This document shows, piece after piece, positions 1-8,302 of a stretch of 38,420 nt of DNA. The stretch covers positions 1-38,420 of the forward strand of contig WVZY01000019.1 in assembly GCA_011772205.1 (NCBI GenBank), written 5' to 3'. The notes under the pieces were generated by a model, which did no database searches, had not been told where the DNA came from, and was given only the letters and a program-made list of their open reading frames with translations. Each line of letters starts with the position of its first letter. Position 1 is the first letter of the stretch. The stretch comes from Candidatus Latescibacterota bacterium (GTDB lineage Bacteria > Krumholzibacteriota > Krumholzibacteriia > WVZY01). A program made the translations under genes and the position numbers.

Positions 1-362
1 TGGTGGAGGCGGCGGGAATCGAACCCGCGTCCGAAGATATCCACATGCAAGCGTCTACGTGTGTAGTCTATGGTTTATGTCTCGTCCCCCGTGCCCACCA
101 AAGACACGGACACTTGGGGGACCAGCCCTTAAAGTTTCGCTCGGGAAGCCAAGACACTCTCCCCTCGCTAGTCCCCGGTATATGACGCCCACTCGCCGGC
201 CCCGGAGACCCGACCGGCGGGGACGAGCCGCTTAACGAATTAAGCAGCCAGTGCGACTGGTTCGTCTGCACTTACATTTTGTGCCACAAGTTTTACGAGC
301 TCGTGACGACCTCGACACGCAGCTTACACACGAACGATCCCCGTCGAACCCAAATCGCCCCC
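1..362 (-). ncRNA. ssrA: tmRNA (transfer-messenger RNA), complete
   Basis: Rescues stalled ribosomes by acting as a tRNA and then as a short mRNA that adds a degradation tag. Read on the minus strand, the 5' end GGGGGCG pairs with CGCCTCC just before the 3' ACCA, with one G-U pair. The conserved 5' segment TGGGTTCGACGGGGATCG and a T-arm with TTCGATT are present. The tag frame is complement 240-284: a GCA resume codon, tag AQNVSADEPVALAA, then TAA. The terminal ALAA is the usual protease-recognition end. The gene fits exactly between the window edge and position 362, so it appears complete with an encoded CCA. The resume codon is my reading of the frame. Confidence 0.96.
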
Positions 363-392
363 ATATCGTCATTCGAAGTGTATTGCGCTGAT

Positions 393-421
393 AGTATAGC
401 AATTATTATGCATACACGCAA
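393..421 (-). promoter_or_regulatory. sigma70-type promoter for ssrA
   Basis: On the minus strand TTGCGT (complement 416-421) is followed after 17 bases by TATACT (complement 393-398). Transcription would begin about 25 bases before the mature 5' end at 362, consistent with processing of the tmRNA 5' end by RNase P. The rest of the 363-696 gap shows no gene. A short CCTCAG/CTGAGG hairpin lies near 553-568 without a T-run. Confidence 0.6.
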
Positions 422-696
422 CTTAGCGAAAATATTCAGGCGGCACTCAGACCAGTCCTCCAGGAGGGTCCATTCAAGTCTGCCATCATGGTACCCAAGG
501 ATAACCTGCTTATAACAAACGAATTAAAATCCCTGTCTCCGCACCTCCCTCCTCAGAAGCCTGAGGATTGAGCAAGGAATGCGCTCGTCGCACTATCAGC
601 CAGTCACCAATCCCGCCCAAGCCGAACATTTCCCTTTCTATGGAACAAAAGTTCTCCCAAATCCGTATAACAAAGCAACTCGGGAGGAAACGTCTC

Positions 697-1059
697 ATGA
701 AGACCCTGTCCATGGCCACCATCCTGATCGCTCTTCTTCTCTTAGCAGGCGTTGTGGCATTCGGTAACGCGGAGACCTTGCGGAGCACCGACGTCTCCGT
801 CGTCGAGGTAGTCAGCTACTCAAAATCATCTTCCTGCACGACGCTTTCGAGCAAAATCAACTCTGCCAAGCACTGCTGGAACGGATGTTTCCAGTGCTCG
901 GCATCGAGCCCATCCGAATACGCTCAAGTTGCCGGCACGGTAGTAAAGGCAATCTTCAAAGGCGTCCGTGAAGCGGTCACGTCCGGTGTGAAAGCGGTCG
1001 TTGTGTCTGCCTCGACCATCTTCTCGAATCTGTCTGTAATAGGAAAATTGGTTTTTTAG
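697..1059 (+). CDS. Small exported hypothetical protein
   Basis: Encodes about 120 residues. The frame is open from 568, but I place the start at ATG 697. A GGGAGGA ribosome-binding site sits about 10 bases upstream, and this start gives a classical signal peptide: MKTLS, a long hydrophobic run, then AFGNAE as a likely cleavage site near residue 26. The mature part has a Ser-rich stretch with four cysteines (SSSC, KHCWNGCFQC), followed by a Val/Ala-rich, possibly amphipathic C-terminal half. I do not recognise a family. The neighbours (tmRNA on one side, convergent glycosyltransferases on the other) do not suggest a role. Confidence 0.6.
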   Translation: MKTLSMATILIALLLLAGVVAFGNAETLRSTDVSVVEVVSYSKSSSCTTLSSKINSAKHCWNGCFQCSASSPSEYAQVAGTVVKAIFKGVREAVTSGVKAVVVSASTIFSNLSVIGKLVF

Positions 1060-1120
1060 AGCTAGGCTGGATGGCTGGTCTTCGCGAATAAAGAATTCCC
1101 CCGCACTTACCCCGCGAACT

Positions 1121-2299
1121 CTACTCTTTTGCACTCAACAGTCGTCTATACACGCCCACATATCTCTCTTTCATAATCCCCCACCGGTGGTGGGTTTCGT
1201 ACAGCTCTTTGGCATTCTTCGACAATTCTTTCCTCTTTGCGGGATCCTGGTACAAATCTACTACGGCTCTCGCAAGATCGTTTTCATTGCCCGGTTCAAA
1301 AAATGCCAGGCAGCCCTCATTATAATAATCGCGAATAGCCTTCGTCCGGGCGGAAACGACCGGCACACTGAGGCCAACATATTCGAAAAGCTTGTTGGGG
1401 AGCATCAGGTCCGTGTAGCCATCTATTATAAAAGGCACGAGCCCAATATCAGCTTTTGAAATCCACTCAATGAGCTTTTCGTAGGGCACCCAATCGATAA
1501 ACTCGACATGCTTCTCCAATTCCAGTTCGCGGGTTAGACTCACAATTTCGCTTTTATAATCGCCATTTCCTAGAACCACCAACCGGATGCCCTCAATGTT
1601 ATCCCGCAGCTGACCAAGCGCTTTGATCGCTGTGTGGACACCATACCTTACGGCAATGGTCCCGTGATACATGAGCAGAAATTGACCCTTATCCGGCGCA
1701 GCCTCAACGGACACTGCCAATCGCTTCTCATCGGGCACGTTCAAAACGACACTCACCTTGTCTCCCGAAGAAGATCTTCTGGAAACAAGCTCCCGATGCA
1801 TCTCATTGACCGTGAACACATGGTCCGAGTATTTCACCGCCCACCGCTCGATCGCTTTCAGCGTCTTGACGACAGCCGTTTCATCAGCCAGGTTCCTTCT
1901 GGCTGAAAAAAGCTCGGGCATGGCTTCGAACAGATATAGAACGATTCTGGTTCCTAACAGCTTCGGTAAAAAGGTCGCGAACACGAGGAAATCCGGCATC
2001 GTGTCGACCTCGATGACCCTGTACCTTCTCGTGAGCTGGAGCCACGAAATGGCAAAGAAGCTTAGAACAAAAAAAGCATAGTATCGGAAAAAATAACCAA
2101 GTGCCGATCCATGGCCGGGCGCTATGGGTAATCGGTACACATGAATACCGTCCACTACCTCCCGGGCTTTTTGTCCCCTCGCCCGGGCGGCAATCACATC
2201 TACTCGATAACCCGCATCCAGCAAGCATTCGGCATCTCTTTTGACATGAGATTCCTGTGGATAGGGATAGAAGCGAATGATGCAAACAGGTTCGTTCAA
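1121..2299 (-). CDS. Glycosyltransferase family 4 (GT-B fold)
   Basis: About 392 residues, the usual GT4 length. It probably transfers a sugar from a nucleotide-sugar donor to a cell-surface glycan or lipid precursor in the cytoplasm. The N-terminal half begins CIIRFYPYPQESHVKRDAE, typical of the acceptor domain of this group (FYPYP...R.E). The C-terminal half has the donor-site features MYHGTIAVRYGV near residue 210, a GNGDYK loop, and ADIGLVPF...LPNKLFEYVGLSVPVV with the EX7E-like segment. The best start is a TTG at 2299; an in-frame TGA lies just upstream and no strong ribosome-binding site is visible. It lies 63 bases downstream of a second GT4 gene on the same strand, probably co-transcribed. 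The sugar and acceptor cannot be told from the sequence. Confidence 0.85.
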   Translation of the reverse strand: MNEPVCIIRFYPYPQESHVKRDAECLLDAGYRVDVIAARARGQKAREVVDGIHVYRLPIAPGHGSALGYFFRYYAFFVLSFFAISWLQLTRRYRVIEVDTMPDFLVFATFLPKLLGTRIVLYLFEAMPELFSARRNLADETAVVKTLKAIERWAVKYSDHVFTVNEMHRELVSRRSSSGDKVSVVLNVPDEKRLAVSVEAAPDKGQFLLMYHGTIAVRYGVHTAIKALGQLRDNIEGIRLVVLGNGDYKSEIVSLTRELELEKHVEFIDWVPYEKLIEWISKADIGLVPFIIDGYTDLMLPNKLFEYVGLSVPVVSARTKAIRDYYNEGCLAFFEPGNENDLARAVVDLYQDPAKRKELSKNAKELYETHHRWGIMKERYVGVYRRLLSAKE

Positions 2300-2368
2300 T
2301 GTTCAGCTCGCTATTGCTTAGTGCACCGATAGTCAGCTCGTCAATATTCGGCTCACCAATGCTCAGGT
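2284..2368 (-). repeat. Degenerate 15-bp tandem repeat between two GT4 genes
   Basis: On the minus strand the intergenic gap reads as about five imperfect 15-base units of the type ATTGNYGAGCTGAAY (ATTGGTGAGCCGAAT, ATTGACGAGCTGACT, ATCGGTGCACTAAGC, AATAGCGAGCTGAAC, ATTGAACGAACCTGT). The array starts near the TGA of the upstream gene and runs into the TTG start of the downstream gene. One frame reads like pentapeptide repeats (GDLSI GEPNI DELTI GALSN SELNI), but it is not continuous with either gene. Confidence 0.6.
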
Positions 2369-3370
2369 CGCCGCAGACCTGCGCAGGACCTCTTTATAAA
2401 TAGAGAGATACTTTTCCGCGACCTGTTCGAGCGACAATCCCAGCCGCTGTAACTGATCCCTCCCGCGCGTTTCTCCTTTGTGTCCGAGCGCCGTTTCGAG
2501 TTTAGCGGCCAGATCTTCCGGATTTCTCTCGCAAATATAGTAACCGGGAGCCGATCCAAATATCTTTCCCACATCGCCCGCATCCGTCGATACCATGGGC
2601 ACGTTCACCGCCATGGCTTCTTTTGCCACCATTGGTGAGGCTTCGACGCTGGAGGCTTGAACAACCACATCGGCCGCATTCATGTAAATCGGCATGTCCT
2701 CGCGAGAGATGTCGCCGCCCGTGATGACTCTCGTTTTTCTGGTCAATCGTTCGAGGCTCTTCTTTACGATATCGAAACCTTTGAATGGGTTGTTTGGATC
2801 GGCGGGAAACAACACCACTGTCTCGTCTTCGGGAATTCCCAGCCGCTTGCGGCAATCACTTTTATTCCGTGGTATGAAGAGCTCGAGATCCACACCCGGA
2901 GGAATCACATCATACGGCTTCCGATACCCCAGCGCTTTGGGGATGTGCTCGTTCACCGACACGACATAATCGGCGGCATTGAGCGCCCACCTCTTTGGCT
3001 GCTTGAGGTAGACGATCCTTTTGAGCCAATCCGCTTTTTCGTCCCGGACACCTTCGGGCATCAGCGACTCACCTTCGTGAGTGGTAAATACCACCGGCGC
3101 TTTGTCGCGGCTGAGCCTTTGTGCTAATTTGGTCTGCCACACGCTGTAGGTGTGATGGGCGTGGATCACGTCGTGCTGCTTCTTCGCCATCGTTTTCCGG
3201 AGCCGGGGAACCTCGGTGATATACGCGCCTCGCCCTCGTGACGTGTCGGTAAATGAAACGGCAACCTCCACTCCCAGCTTCTCCAGGGCCCCTGTGAACT
3301 CCTTTACGAAGATCCCGTAATAGGGCCTCGTCGCCGTTGGATACATGTTGGTCACTGCAAGCATTCTCAT
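2363..3370 (-). CDS. Glycosyltransferase family 4 (GT-B fold)
   Basis: About 335 residues, slightly short for GT4 but with both Rossmann-like halves. The N-terminus MRMLAVTNMYPTATRPYYGI and FVKEF are typical of GT4 enzymes of exopolysaccharide pathways. VIHAHHTYS near residue 90 and VIPPGVDLELF near residue 165 mark the acceptor domain and hinge. The donor domain has VLFPADPNNPFKGFD and the EASPMVAKEAMAVNVPMVS segment, which supplies the EX7E pair. ATG start with AGGTGG about 6 bases upstream. It is the first of two GT4 genes on the minus strand. The specificity is unknown; a role in surface glycan assembly is inferred from the family. Confidence 0.86.
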   Translation of the reverse strand: MRMLAVTNMYPTATRPYYGIFVKEFTGALEKLGVEVAVSFTDTSRGRGAYITEVPRLRKTMAKKQHDVIHAHHTYSVWQTKLAQRLSRDKAPVVFTTHEGESLMPEGVRDEKADWLKRIVYLKQPKRWALNAADYVVSVNEHIPKALGYRKPYDVIPPGVDLELFIPRNKSDCRKRLGIPEDETVVLFPADPNNPFKGFDIVKKSLERLTRKTRVITGGDISREDMPIYMNAADVVVQASSVEASPMVAKEAMAVNVPMVSTDAGDVGKIFGSAPGYYICERNPEDLAAKLETALGHKGETRGRDQLQRLGLSLEQVAEKYLSIYKEVLRRSAAT

Positions 3371-3815
3371 GTTCCACCTGCGCGCATATATCCCCCGTCA
3401 ATAAGGTACTCACCGGTTCAAGTCAGGCAGGACTCTCGAAATGACATCGAGAACAATCTTGGTATAAACGATATAGCTTCAATGTCAACACCAAGTTTCC
3501 GTGCTCCCGCGCAGACTGCCCGCACGTCCACAAGCATCGATCACAATTCTAATCTGGCATGCAGCGTGCGATATCAGGCAGGAATTTATAGCACGGATGA
3601 GTGCCCAGACCGGGCGGAAGTGCTGCATGATTGGGCTGACGCACCATTACGCAGCACTCACACAAGGATCCTCTGCCGGAAGCGAATAGCCGAGTGAAGC
3701 GCGAGCGTGGTGAGGAATCCCCCACGCAGCCTTCCACAAGAAGCACTTCCACAACGAGCAACGATACTCCGTCGCAGGCCGAGGCACCACCGCCAAGCTC
3801 AAAAACATTCCAACG
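3371..3815. other. Intergenic stretch with no supported gene
   Basis: It holds the 5' side of the upstream GT4 gene and the downstream side of the DUF4097-like gene. Short frames exist on both strands but lack ribosome-binding sites and recognisable motifs. A similar 8-9 base string (GGAAGTGCT / its complement) occurs near 3618 and 3744, but I could not build a convincing repeat from it. Confidence 0.4.
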
Positions 3816-3850
3816 ACAACGGGGAACGGCTGCGTGCCGTTCCCCGTTGT
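3816..3850 (-). terminator. Strong hairpin terminator downstream of the DUF4097-like gene
   Basis: A perfect 15-bp stem: ACAACGGGGAACGGC (3816-3830), loop TGCGT, then its exact complement (3836-3850). On the minus strand it lies 46 bases after the stop of the gene ending at 3896. A TTTTT run appears about 10 bases beyond the stem. The distance to the T-run is longer than in a textbook terminator. Confidence 0.6.
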
Positions 3851-3895
3851 CTGGTTCCCGCGAAATCTAAATATCAATCTATATATTCGGCCCCA

Positions 3896-4882
3896 TCAAT
3901 CCTTGACAATCACCCTTCCCGAGGCCGTTCTCAATTCGATATGCGGCTTGCCGGAGCCGCGCTTTACGATTTTCTTCTCATAGGTGTGATGACCCTCGAA
4001 TGTTTCCTCCGACGTGTATTCGAAGGGGCAGGAAATACGCCCTTTTTGTTTCCGCTTTATCAGAACGAGAGTGAAATCATCCCCAAAATCATCGACGTCC
4101 AGGACGACCCTTCCAGAAGCGGATGAGGCGGACAGGTCGCTCTTGGGAAGCCGGCTGAGATATACCGACACATCCCCCGAAGCGGATGAAAATTCACTCT
4201 CGCCCCGGAGTTCGCAGTCTTCCATCACGACGTCTCCGCTGGCCGTACTGAATTCCACATCGTCTCCGCACTTGCACTTGATGCACTTGATATCGCCTGA
4301 GGCGGTGGAAAAACGGCACCCGTCCGCAATGGTCAAGCCTTCCAGTATGAAATCGCCGCTGGCAGTACTGAACCTTGCCCCCTCGGTAATTCCCATCGCT
4401 TCAATGGAAAAATCCCCACTGGCTGTATTGAAGCTGGAGCCGTTTCCAAGATCCATTTCGGCGAGTTCGACATCCCCGCTGGCGGTTTCGTACCGGATCT
4501 TGGCGCCAATGCCATTGCAATCCAGGTCGCCCGATGCATTGGAAATCTGAATCAAGATCTCTTTACCCTTTTTGGGAAGGTAAATGGTCCAATCCACATC
4601 GCCGCTGGTATTCCGCCCACGCCACTTTTCTTCGATAATCAGACTATTCCCATCCTGCTCCACTTGGGGAGTGAAACTACCTTCAGGGTATACTTCCTCG
4701 TGCAATTTCAGAATGATGTCCTTGCCATCCGCCGGACGGATGGTGACATCCCCTGAGACTCCTTTTATTTTGATTTTCGTAACACCTGAGAACGACCACT
4801 GACCTTTAGCACTGGCCGTCATGACAAAAAGCCAGCCTGCGGACAGGCAAATCACTAATACTAGAACACAACACTTGCGCAT
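3896..4882 (-). CDS. Exported DUF4097-like beta-repeat protein
   Basis: About 328 residues with an N-terminal signal peptide (MRKCCVLVLVICLSAGWLF, then TASA). The mature protein is a ladder of near-regular units with the signature F.TASGD (ETASGDVEL, NTASGDFSI, STASGDFIL, STASGDIKC, STASGDVVM, SSASGDVSV, SSASGRVVL, RTASGRVIV). This is the pattern of the DUF4097/putative auto-transporter adhesin head family, predicted to fold as stacked beta strands. The biochemical function of the family is poorly known; a cell-envelope location is inferred from the signal peptide. ATG start preceded by AGGAGGACGTT, a strong ribosome-binding site. It appears to be a single-gene unit ending at the hairpin at 3816-3850. 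Confidence 0.8.
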   Translation of the reverse strand: MRKCCVLVLVICLSAGWLFVMTASAKGQWSFSGVTKIKIKGVSGDVTIRPADGKDIILKLHEEVYPEGSFTPQVEQDGNSLIIEEKWRGRNTSGDVDWTIYLPKKGKEILIQISNASGDLDCNGIGAKIRYETASGDVELAEMDLGNGSSFNTASGDFSIEAMGITEGARFSTASGDFILEGLTIADGCRFSTASGDIKCIKCKCGDDVEFSTASGDVVMEDCELRGESEFSSASGDVSVYLSRLPKSDLSASSASGRVVLDVDDFGDDFTLVLIKRKQKGRISCPFEYTSEETFEGHHTYEKKIVKRGSGKPHIELRTASGRVIVKD

Positions 4883-5223
4883 AACGTCCTCCTAAGCGGC
4901 TCGCCCTCCCTATCAAAAGGCACCTGCAACCTGACATAGTTTGGCTGTTGGTATATTACTACGCGGGTCGGAGACAATAAGTTTCCCTGGCTTTGGATAG
5001 GAAATGGCACCAAGTTGAAGCGCTCGCCACCGAGAGTATAAGTCATTGAATAATATATGAATTATTTGGAAGTTACCGCTCACGGCTTCTCGCACGTGAG
5101 CGATCTTGCCAACACTCAACGCGGCTCGGTCAAATCCGCCGACCGATATCCACCACCTGACTCATGCCGACCGCCAAGCCACCTTTTGGCGATGGATTTC
5201 GCCTGCCCGGCTGTACAAACTGC
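4883..5223. other. Divergent intergenic region
   Basis: Separates the minus-strand DUF4097-like gene from the plus-strand nfeD-like gene, so it should hold both promoters. The only clear structure is an 8-bp inverted repeat CGCTCACG / CGTGAGCG at 5077-5102, a possible operator or small hairpin. No gene is supported here. Confidence 0.4.
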
Positions 5224-5253
5224 TTGAATAATTTTTGAGTCTCCCTGTATATC
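5224..5253 (+). promoter_or_regulatory. Candidate promoter for the NfeD-SPFH operon
   Basis: TTGAAT (5224-5229), an 18-base spacer and TATATC (5248-5253) lie about 40 bases upstream of the nfeD-like start codon. The match to a sigma70 promoter is moderate, and the position is right for the two-gene operon. Confidence 0.4.
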
Positions 5254-5295
5254 AGGCAGATAGTTCGATCGATTTCTTACTGGGAGGTGAACTCA

Positions 5296-5742
5296 ATGCC
5301 TGCCGAATATTGGTGGATCTGGATGATCTTCGCAGGGCTGCTCATCGTCGGCGAAATTTTCACGTTCGGATTTTTTCTGCTACCCTTCGGCATTGGAGCA
5401 ATCGTAACGGGATTGGTAGCACTGGCAGGATTCGGGGAGATAGCCCAGTGGGTGGCATTCATCGTCGTGTCCACAGTGCTGTTCGCAGTCTCGAGGCTGT
5501 TTGCCGATCGATTCAGCAAGGAGCAGCCCCCGGGAATCGGAGCCGACCGCTTCACCGGTCAAAGGTGCATTGTGCTCGAAGAAATCAATAACGCTCAAGG
5601 CACCGGACGCATCCGGCTCGGCCAGGAGGAATGGCGGGCAGATAGCGCAAGCGGGGACATCATTCCTCCCGGAACCACGGTTCTGGTAACGGGAGTCAAC
5701 GGGACGCATCTCCTGGTCAATCGAGTCGAAGAAGGAGAATAG
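5296..5742 (+). CDS. NfeD-like short membrane protein
   Basis: About 148 residues. Short NfeD proteins carry a few membrane helices and a C-terminal OB-fold domain, and act with an SPFH-domain partner in membrane organisation. Here the hydrophobic segments are [20 protein letters not shown], the following Leu/Gly-rich stretch and [18 protein letters not shown]. The OB-like domain begins at [16 protein letters not shown] and includes [20 protein letters not shown], close to the family consensus (W.A.s...i..G..V.V). The frame also offers a GTG at 5287, but GGGAGGTGA lies 6 bases before ATG 5296, so I prefer ATG. One base separates its stop from the SPFH gene, the usual coupling for this pair. 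Confidence 0.9.
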   Translation: MPAEYWWIWMIFAGLLIVGEIFTFGFFLLPFGIGAIVTGLVALAGFGEIAQWVAFIVVSTVLFAVSRLFADRFSKEQPPGIGADRFTGQRCIVLEEINNAQGTGRIRLGQEEWRADSASGDIIPPGTTVLVTGVNGTHLLVNRVEEGE

Positions 5743-5743
5743 C

Positions 5744-6700
5744 ATGGAAACAACTGGAATTGCCGTACTGGTCGTAATCGCCATCGTCATATTTATCACC
5801 GCTGCAACCGGTATACGAATTGTTCGACCCTGGGAAAAAGGTCTCGTCGAGCGACTGGGCAAGTACCAGCGCACCGCCAGCAGCGGTCTCACGATCATCA
5901 TTCCGTTCATGGAGAGCATGCGCAAGGTGGATATGCGCGAGCAGGTCGTCGACGTCCCGCCACAGCAGGTCATCACGCAGGACAACGTCGCCGTCGAAGT
6001 CGACGCGGTGGTTTACTACGAGGTATCCGATCCTATAAAAGTCACGTACAACGTCGAAAACTTCTATCTCGCAGCAACCAAACTTGCTCAGACGAACCTC
6101 CGTAACCTGATCGGTGATCTTGCGCTGGATGAGTCCCTCACCTCACGCGAAATCATCAACACCAAGCTCCGTGAGATCCTCGATGATGCTACTGACAAAT
6201 GGGGCACAAAAGTGACCCGTGTCGAGCTCCAGCGCATCGAGCCGCCGCAAGATGTGACAGATGCGATGCATCGTCAAATGAAAGCCGAGCGTGACCGCCG
6301 CGCGACGATCCTTGAAGCTGAGGGGCAGAAAAAAGCAGCCATCCTCGAGGCCGAAGGTACCAAGCAGGCGGCCATTCTCAGAGCGGAGGGCGAAGCCGAG
6401 GCCATTCGGAAAGTTGCCGATGCAAGGAAGTACGAAGAGATCATTGTCGCAGAAGGAGAAGGGCAAGCTATCGAAACAGTGTATGGGTCCATCCACAAAG
6501 GCGATCCCACGAATGACCTCATTGCGATCAAATATCTCGAAGCGCTTGCCAATATCGCCGACGGCCAGGCGACAAAGGTCTTTCTGCCGCTGGAAGCCTC
6601 CGGTGTCCTTGGAAGCATCGCGGGAGTTGCCGAGCTGCTGAAGGAGAAGTTTGCAGGCGGAGGCGGTGATTCGCAACCGGATCACATTCCCTCGGCTTAA
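5744..6700 (+). CDS. SPFH/stomatin-like membrane protein (QmcA type)
   Basis: About 318 residues, the usual length. These proteins oligomerise into membrane-bound rings or cages and form microdomains. One N-terminal membrane helix (residues 5-25, [19 protein letters not shown]) is followed by the SPFH domain starting at [17 protein letters not shown]. The diagnostic [19 protein letters not shown] lies near residues 65-83. A long charged coiled coil with repeated [16 protein letters not shown] units spans roughly residues 190-240, and a Gly-rich tail follows. It starts one base after the nfeD-like gene, so the two are almost certainly translated from one message. A strong terminator follows at 6739. 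Confidence 0.93.
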   Translation: METTGIAVLVVIAIVIFITAATGIRIVRPWEKGLVERLGKYQRTASSGLTIIIPFMESMRKVDMREQVVDVPPQQVITQDNVAVEVDAVVYYEVSDPIKVTYNVENFYLAATKLAQTNLRNLIGDLALDESLTSREIINTKLREILDDATDKWGTKVTRVELQRIEPPQDVTDAMHRQMKAERDRRATILEAEGQKKAAILEAEGTKQAAILRAEGEAEAIRKVADARKYEEIIVAEGEGQAIETVYGSIHKGDPTNDLIAIKYLEALANIADGQATKVFLPLEASGVLGSIAGVAELLKEKFAGGGGDSQPDHIPSA

Positions 6701-6738
6701 GCTTAAGTTGCGCTGACGGAGATTGCTGCGGTTAATGG

Positions 6739-6770
6739 ACTGCGGGGTGCCAAAGCCCCGCAGTTTTTTT
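6739..6770 (+). terminator. Rho-independent terminator of the NfeD-SPFH operon
   Basis: ACTGCGGGG (6739-6747) pairs with CCCCGCAGT (6756-6764), followed by seven T residues. It lies 38 bases after the SPFH stop codon. The convergent radical SAM gene ends at 6794, just beyond it. Confidence 0.9.
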
Positions 6771-6793
6771 GTGCGTTGTAGAAATGCAAGCGG

Positions 6794-7963
6794 TCAAACG
6801 AAACGCGTCATCAGTTGATCGGTAACTTCATCCACATTGTCCGCTGTGATCCCGAGCTTACGGCAGGCCTTTTCAACCTTGGCTTTTTTGTGGGGATTTT
6901 CCAGGTCACGGGTTCGAGTCAGAATGCCAAGCCTCCTCCCTACCTGATACAGTCGCTGATCTTCTGGTTCCATTCCGAGGTAATTGCTCAACAAATCGAT
7001 CATGCGTTGCTTGTGCTCGGGAAGCTTCCCTTGCAGTTCCATGAAGAGATTCAGAATGTGATCGCTTTTGACATAACTGGTGATTCCATCTAATTTTTCA
7101 ATGAATAATAACATCTCCTTGGCGATCATTAGATCCGTGCATTTCTTGAAGCGACCCGCTTGCCACTCTTCGAAAAGCGGCGCTTGCGGCGGAATTGCCA
7201 GCGTCCGGAGCCGTATGAAATCCGGATTGATTTGGCTCAATGCATCGGCCGTCTCAATCGCGTGGATTTCCCAAAGATCCTGCCCACCCAGACCGGGCAT
7301 GACGTACTCGGAGAGCTCCATTCCCGCTTGTTTGACCTTCAATCCGGCTTTGATTTGAATTTCTTTCGTCGAACCTTTATTGACTCTGGCCAACACTTCA
7401 TCAGAACCCGACTCGAGGCCAATATGAATCCGGTCCAGGCCGGCTTCTTTGATCGCTTTCAAATCCTCTACTTTTCTGCTGGCGATCGTTTTGGCGCGTG
7501 CGTACGACGTGACGCGTCGAACGAATGGCAACTGTTTCCTCAAATGAGTCAGGATCGCCACCATGTCGGTCGGCTTGATGACCAGCGAATCCGCATCTTG
7601 CAGAAACACGGATTTCATATCGCCGACATACACCCAGTCGGCGGCTCTGTCGAAAACATGCCACTCTTCATATTCGACTCGCATGGCGGCTTTTTGGAGC
7701 CCCGCTATCGTGATTCGACCGGAGTCGTCCAACAATTGGCGCAAGGTTTCAACATGCTTGCGGACAAGGTCTATGTCCTTTTTGACGTGCTCAACTGGCC
7801 GCGTGGAGAAATGCGCCGTTTTGTACACCGGGCAGAACATGCATCGATTCCATGGACAGTTTCTGGTGACCCTTATCAAGAGGCTTCTTGCTTCATTGGG
7901 TGGACGTATCGGTCCTTGCTCGAAGCCGTGGTAAGTACTGTTTGGCGCCTCCTGCCTGCTCAT
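6794..7963 (-). CDS. Radical SAM protein with CX4CX2C cluster motif
   Basis: About 389 residues. Radical SAM enzymes bind a [4Fe-4S] cluster and cleave S-adenosylmethionine to start radical chemistry; the substrate here is unknown. The cluster motif is RNCPWNRCMFC with Cys36, Cys41 and Cys44, so the spacing is CX4CX2C instead of the usual CX3CX2C. After it come a GD-containing strand (VYVGDMKSVFLQDADSLV), SYARAKTI, LDRIHIGLESGSDEVLARV near residue 200, which is typical of Elp3/HemN/MiaB-like barrels, and YVMPGLGG. The C-terminal third is helical and charged. No cobalamin-binding or TRAM domain is evident. It stands alone, convergent with the SPFH operon. The start is the first ATG, with only a weak ribosome-binding site. 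Confidence 0.85.
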   Translation of the reverse strand: MSRQEAPNSTYHGFEQGPIRPPNEARSLLIRVTRNCPWNRCMFCPVYKTAHFSTRPVEHVKKDIDLVRKHVETLRQLLDDSGRITIAGLQKAAMRVEYEEWHVFDRAADWVYVGDMKSVFLQDADSLVIKPTDMVAILTHLRKQLPFVRRVTSYARAKTIASRKVEDLKAIKEAGLDRIHIGLESGSDEVLARVNKGSTKEIQIKAGLKVKQAGMELSEYVMPGLGGQDLWEIHAIETADALSQINPDFIRLRTLAIPPQAPLFEEWQAGRFKKCTDLMIAKEMLLFIEKLDGITSYVKSDHILNLFMELQGKLPEHKQRMIDLLSNYLGMEPEDQRLYQVGRRLGILTRTRDLENPHKKAKVEKACRKLGITADNVDEVTDQLMTRFV

Positions 7964-8164
7964 TGGAATGCTTTCTCAATGAATTCGCTGTATATATTTC
8001 CTTACACTCTTCTCTTCAATTAATGATAAATCCTGCTCTTGAGCAAACCCAAGTAGAAATACAGGATATCGCAAGCATAACCTGCGAATATTTTTTCTGC
8101 TGCGTGCCAGATGAATTTTCTGATCTGAATTAACCATATTAAAATCAGGAAATACCGGTTCCTT
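7964..8164. other. Divergent intergenic region
   Basis: Lies between the start of the radical SAM gene (minus) and the subtilase promoter (plus). It is A+T-richer than the flanking genes. Short frames are present, but none has a ribosome-binding site or recognisable motif. Confidence 0.35.
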
Positions 8165-8193
8165 CCTTGACAAACCCGAGGATTTGTGTTATT
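8165..8193 (+). promoter_or_regulatory. sigma70-like promoter of the subtilase gene
   Basis: A consensus TTGACA (8165-8170), a 17-base spacer and TATTGT (8188-8193). This is the best promoter match in the window. It would start transcription near 8200, leaving a leader of about 270-275 bases before the ATG at 8474. Confidence 0.7.
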
Positions 8194-8251
8194 GTGCACC
8201 CTCACCTCGCTGCACCACGCATCAAACCACACGATCACAATTAAATTGGCT

Positions 8252-8302
8252 CCAGATGAGCAGCGAAGGAGTCTCTGCGCATCTGGTTATGCGCACTTTT
8301 CC
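8252..8302 (+). promoter_or_regulatory. Two mutually exclusive hairpins in the subtilase leader
   Basis: CCAGATG (8252-8258) can pair with CATCTGG (8280-8286). TGCGCAT (8276-8282) can pair with ATGCGCA (8289-8295). Both need bases 8280-8282, so only one can form at a time. The second hairpin is followed by CTTTTCC, a weak terminator-like tail. This resembles an attenuator or riboswitch expression platform, but I recognise no known riboswitch consensus. Two purine-rich ribosome-binding-site-like stretches, AAAGGAGG (about 8320) and GGGGAGGTGAT (about 8384), occur further down without an obvious start codon. Confidence 0.4.

Noticed and set aside
3-185. Short plus-strand frame at the start of the window
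   Set aside because: It lies inside the tmRNA gene on the opposite strand and has no independent support.
568-696. N-terminal extension of the small exported protein
   Set aside because: The extension has no ribosome-binding site and would hide the signal peptide; ATG 697 has both.
2284-2368. Pentapeptide-repeat protein encoded in the GT4 spacer
   Set aside because: The frame resembles pentapeptide units but has no start site or long continuation of that repeat; it follows from the 15-bp period.
3482-3877. Possible small genes on both strands between the GT4 and DUF4097-like genes
   Set aside because: No ribosome-binding sites, signal peptides or family motifs; base composition is not gene-like.
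7160-8023. 287-codon plus-strand frame opposite the radical SAM gene
   Set aside because: It is a shadow frame; the minus strand holds the clear radical SAM motifs.
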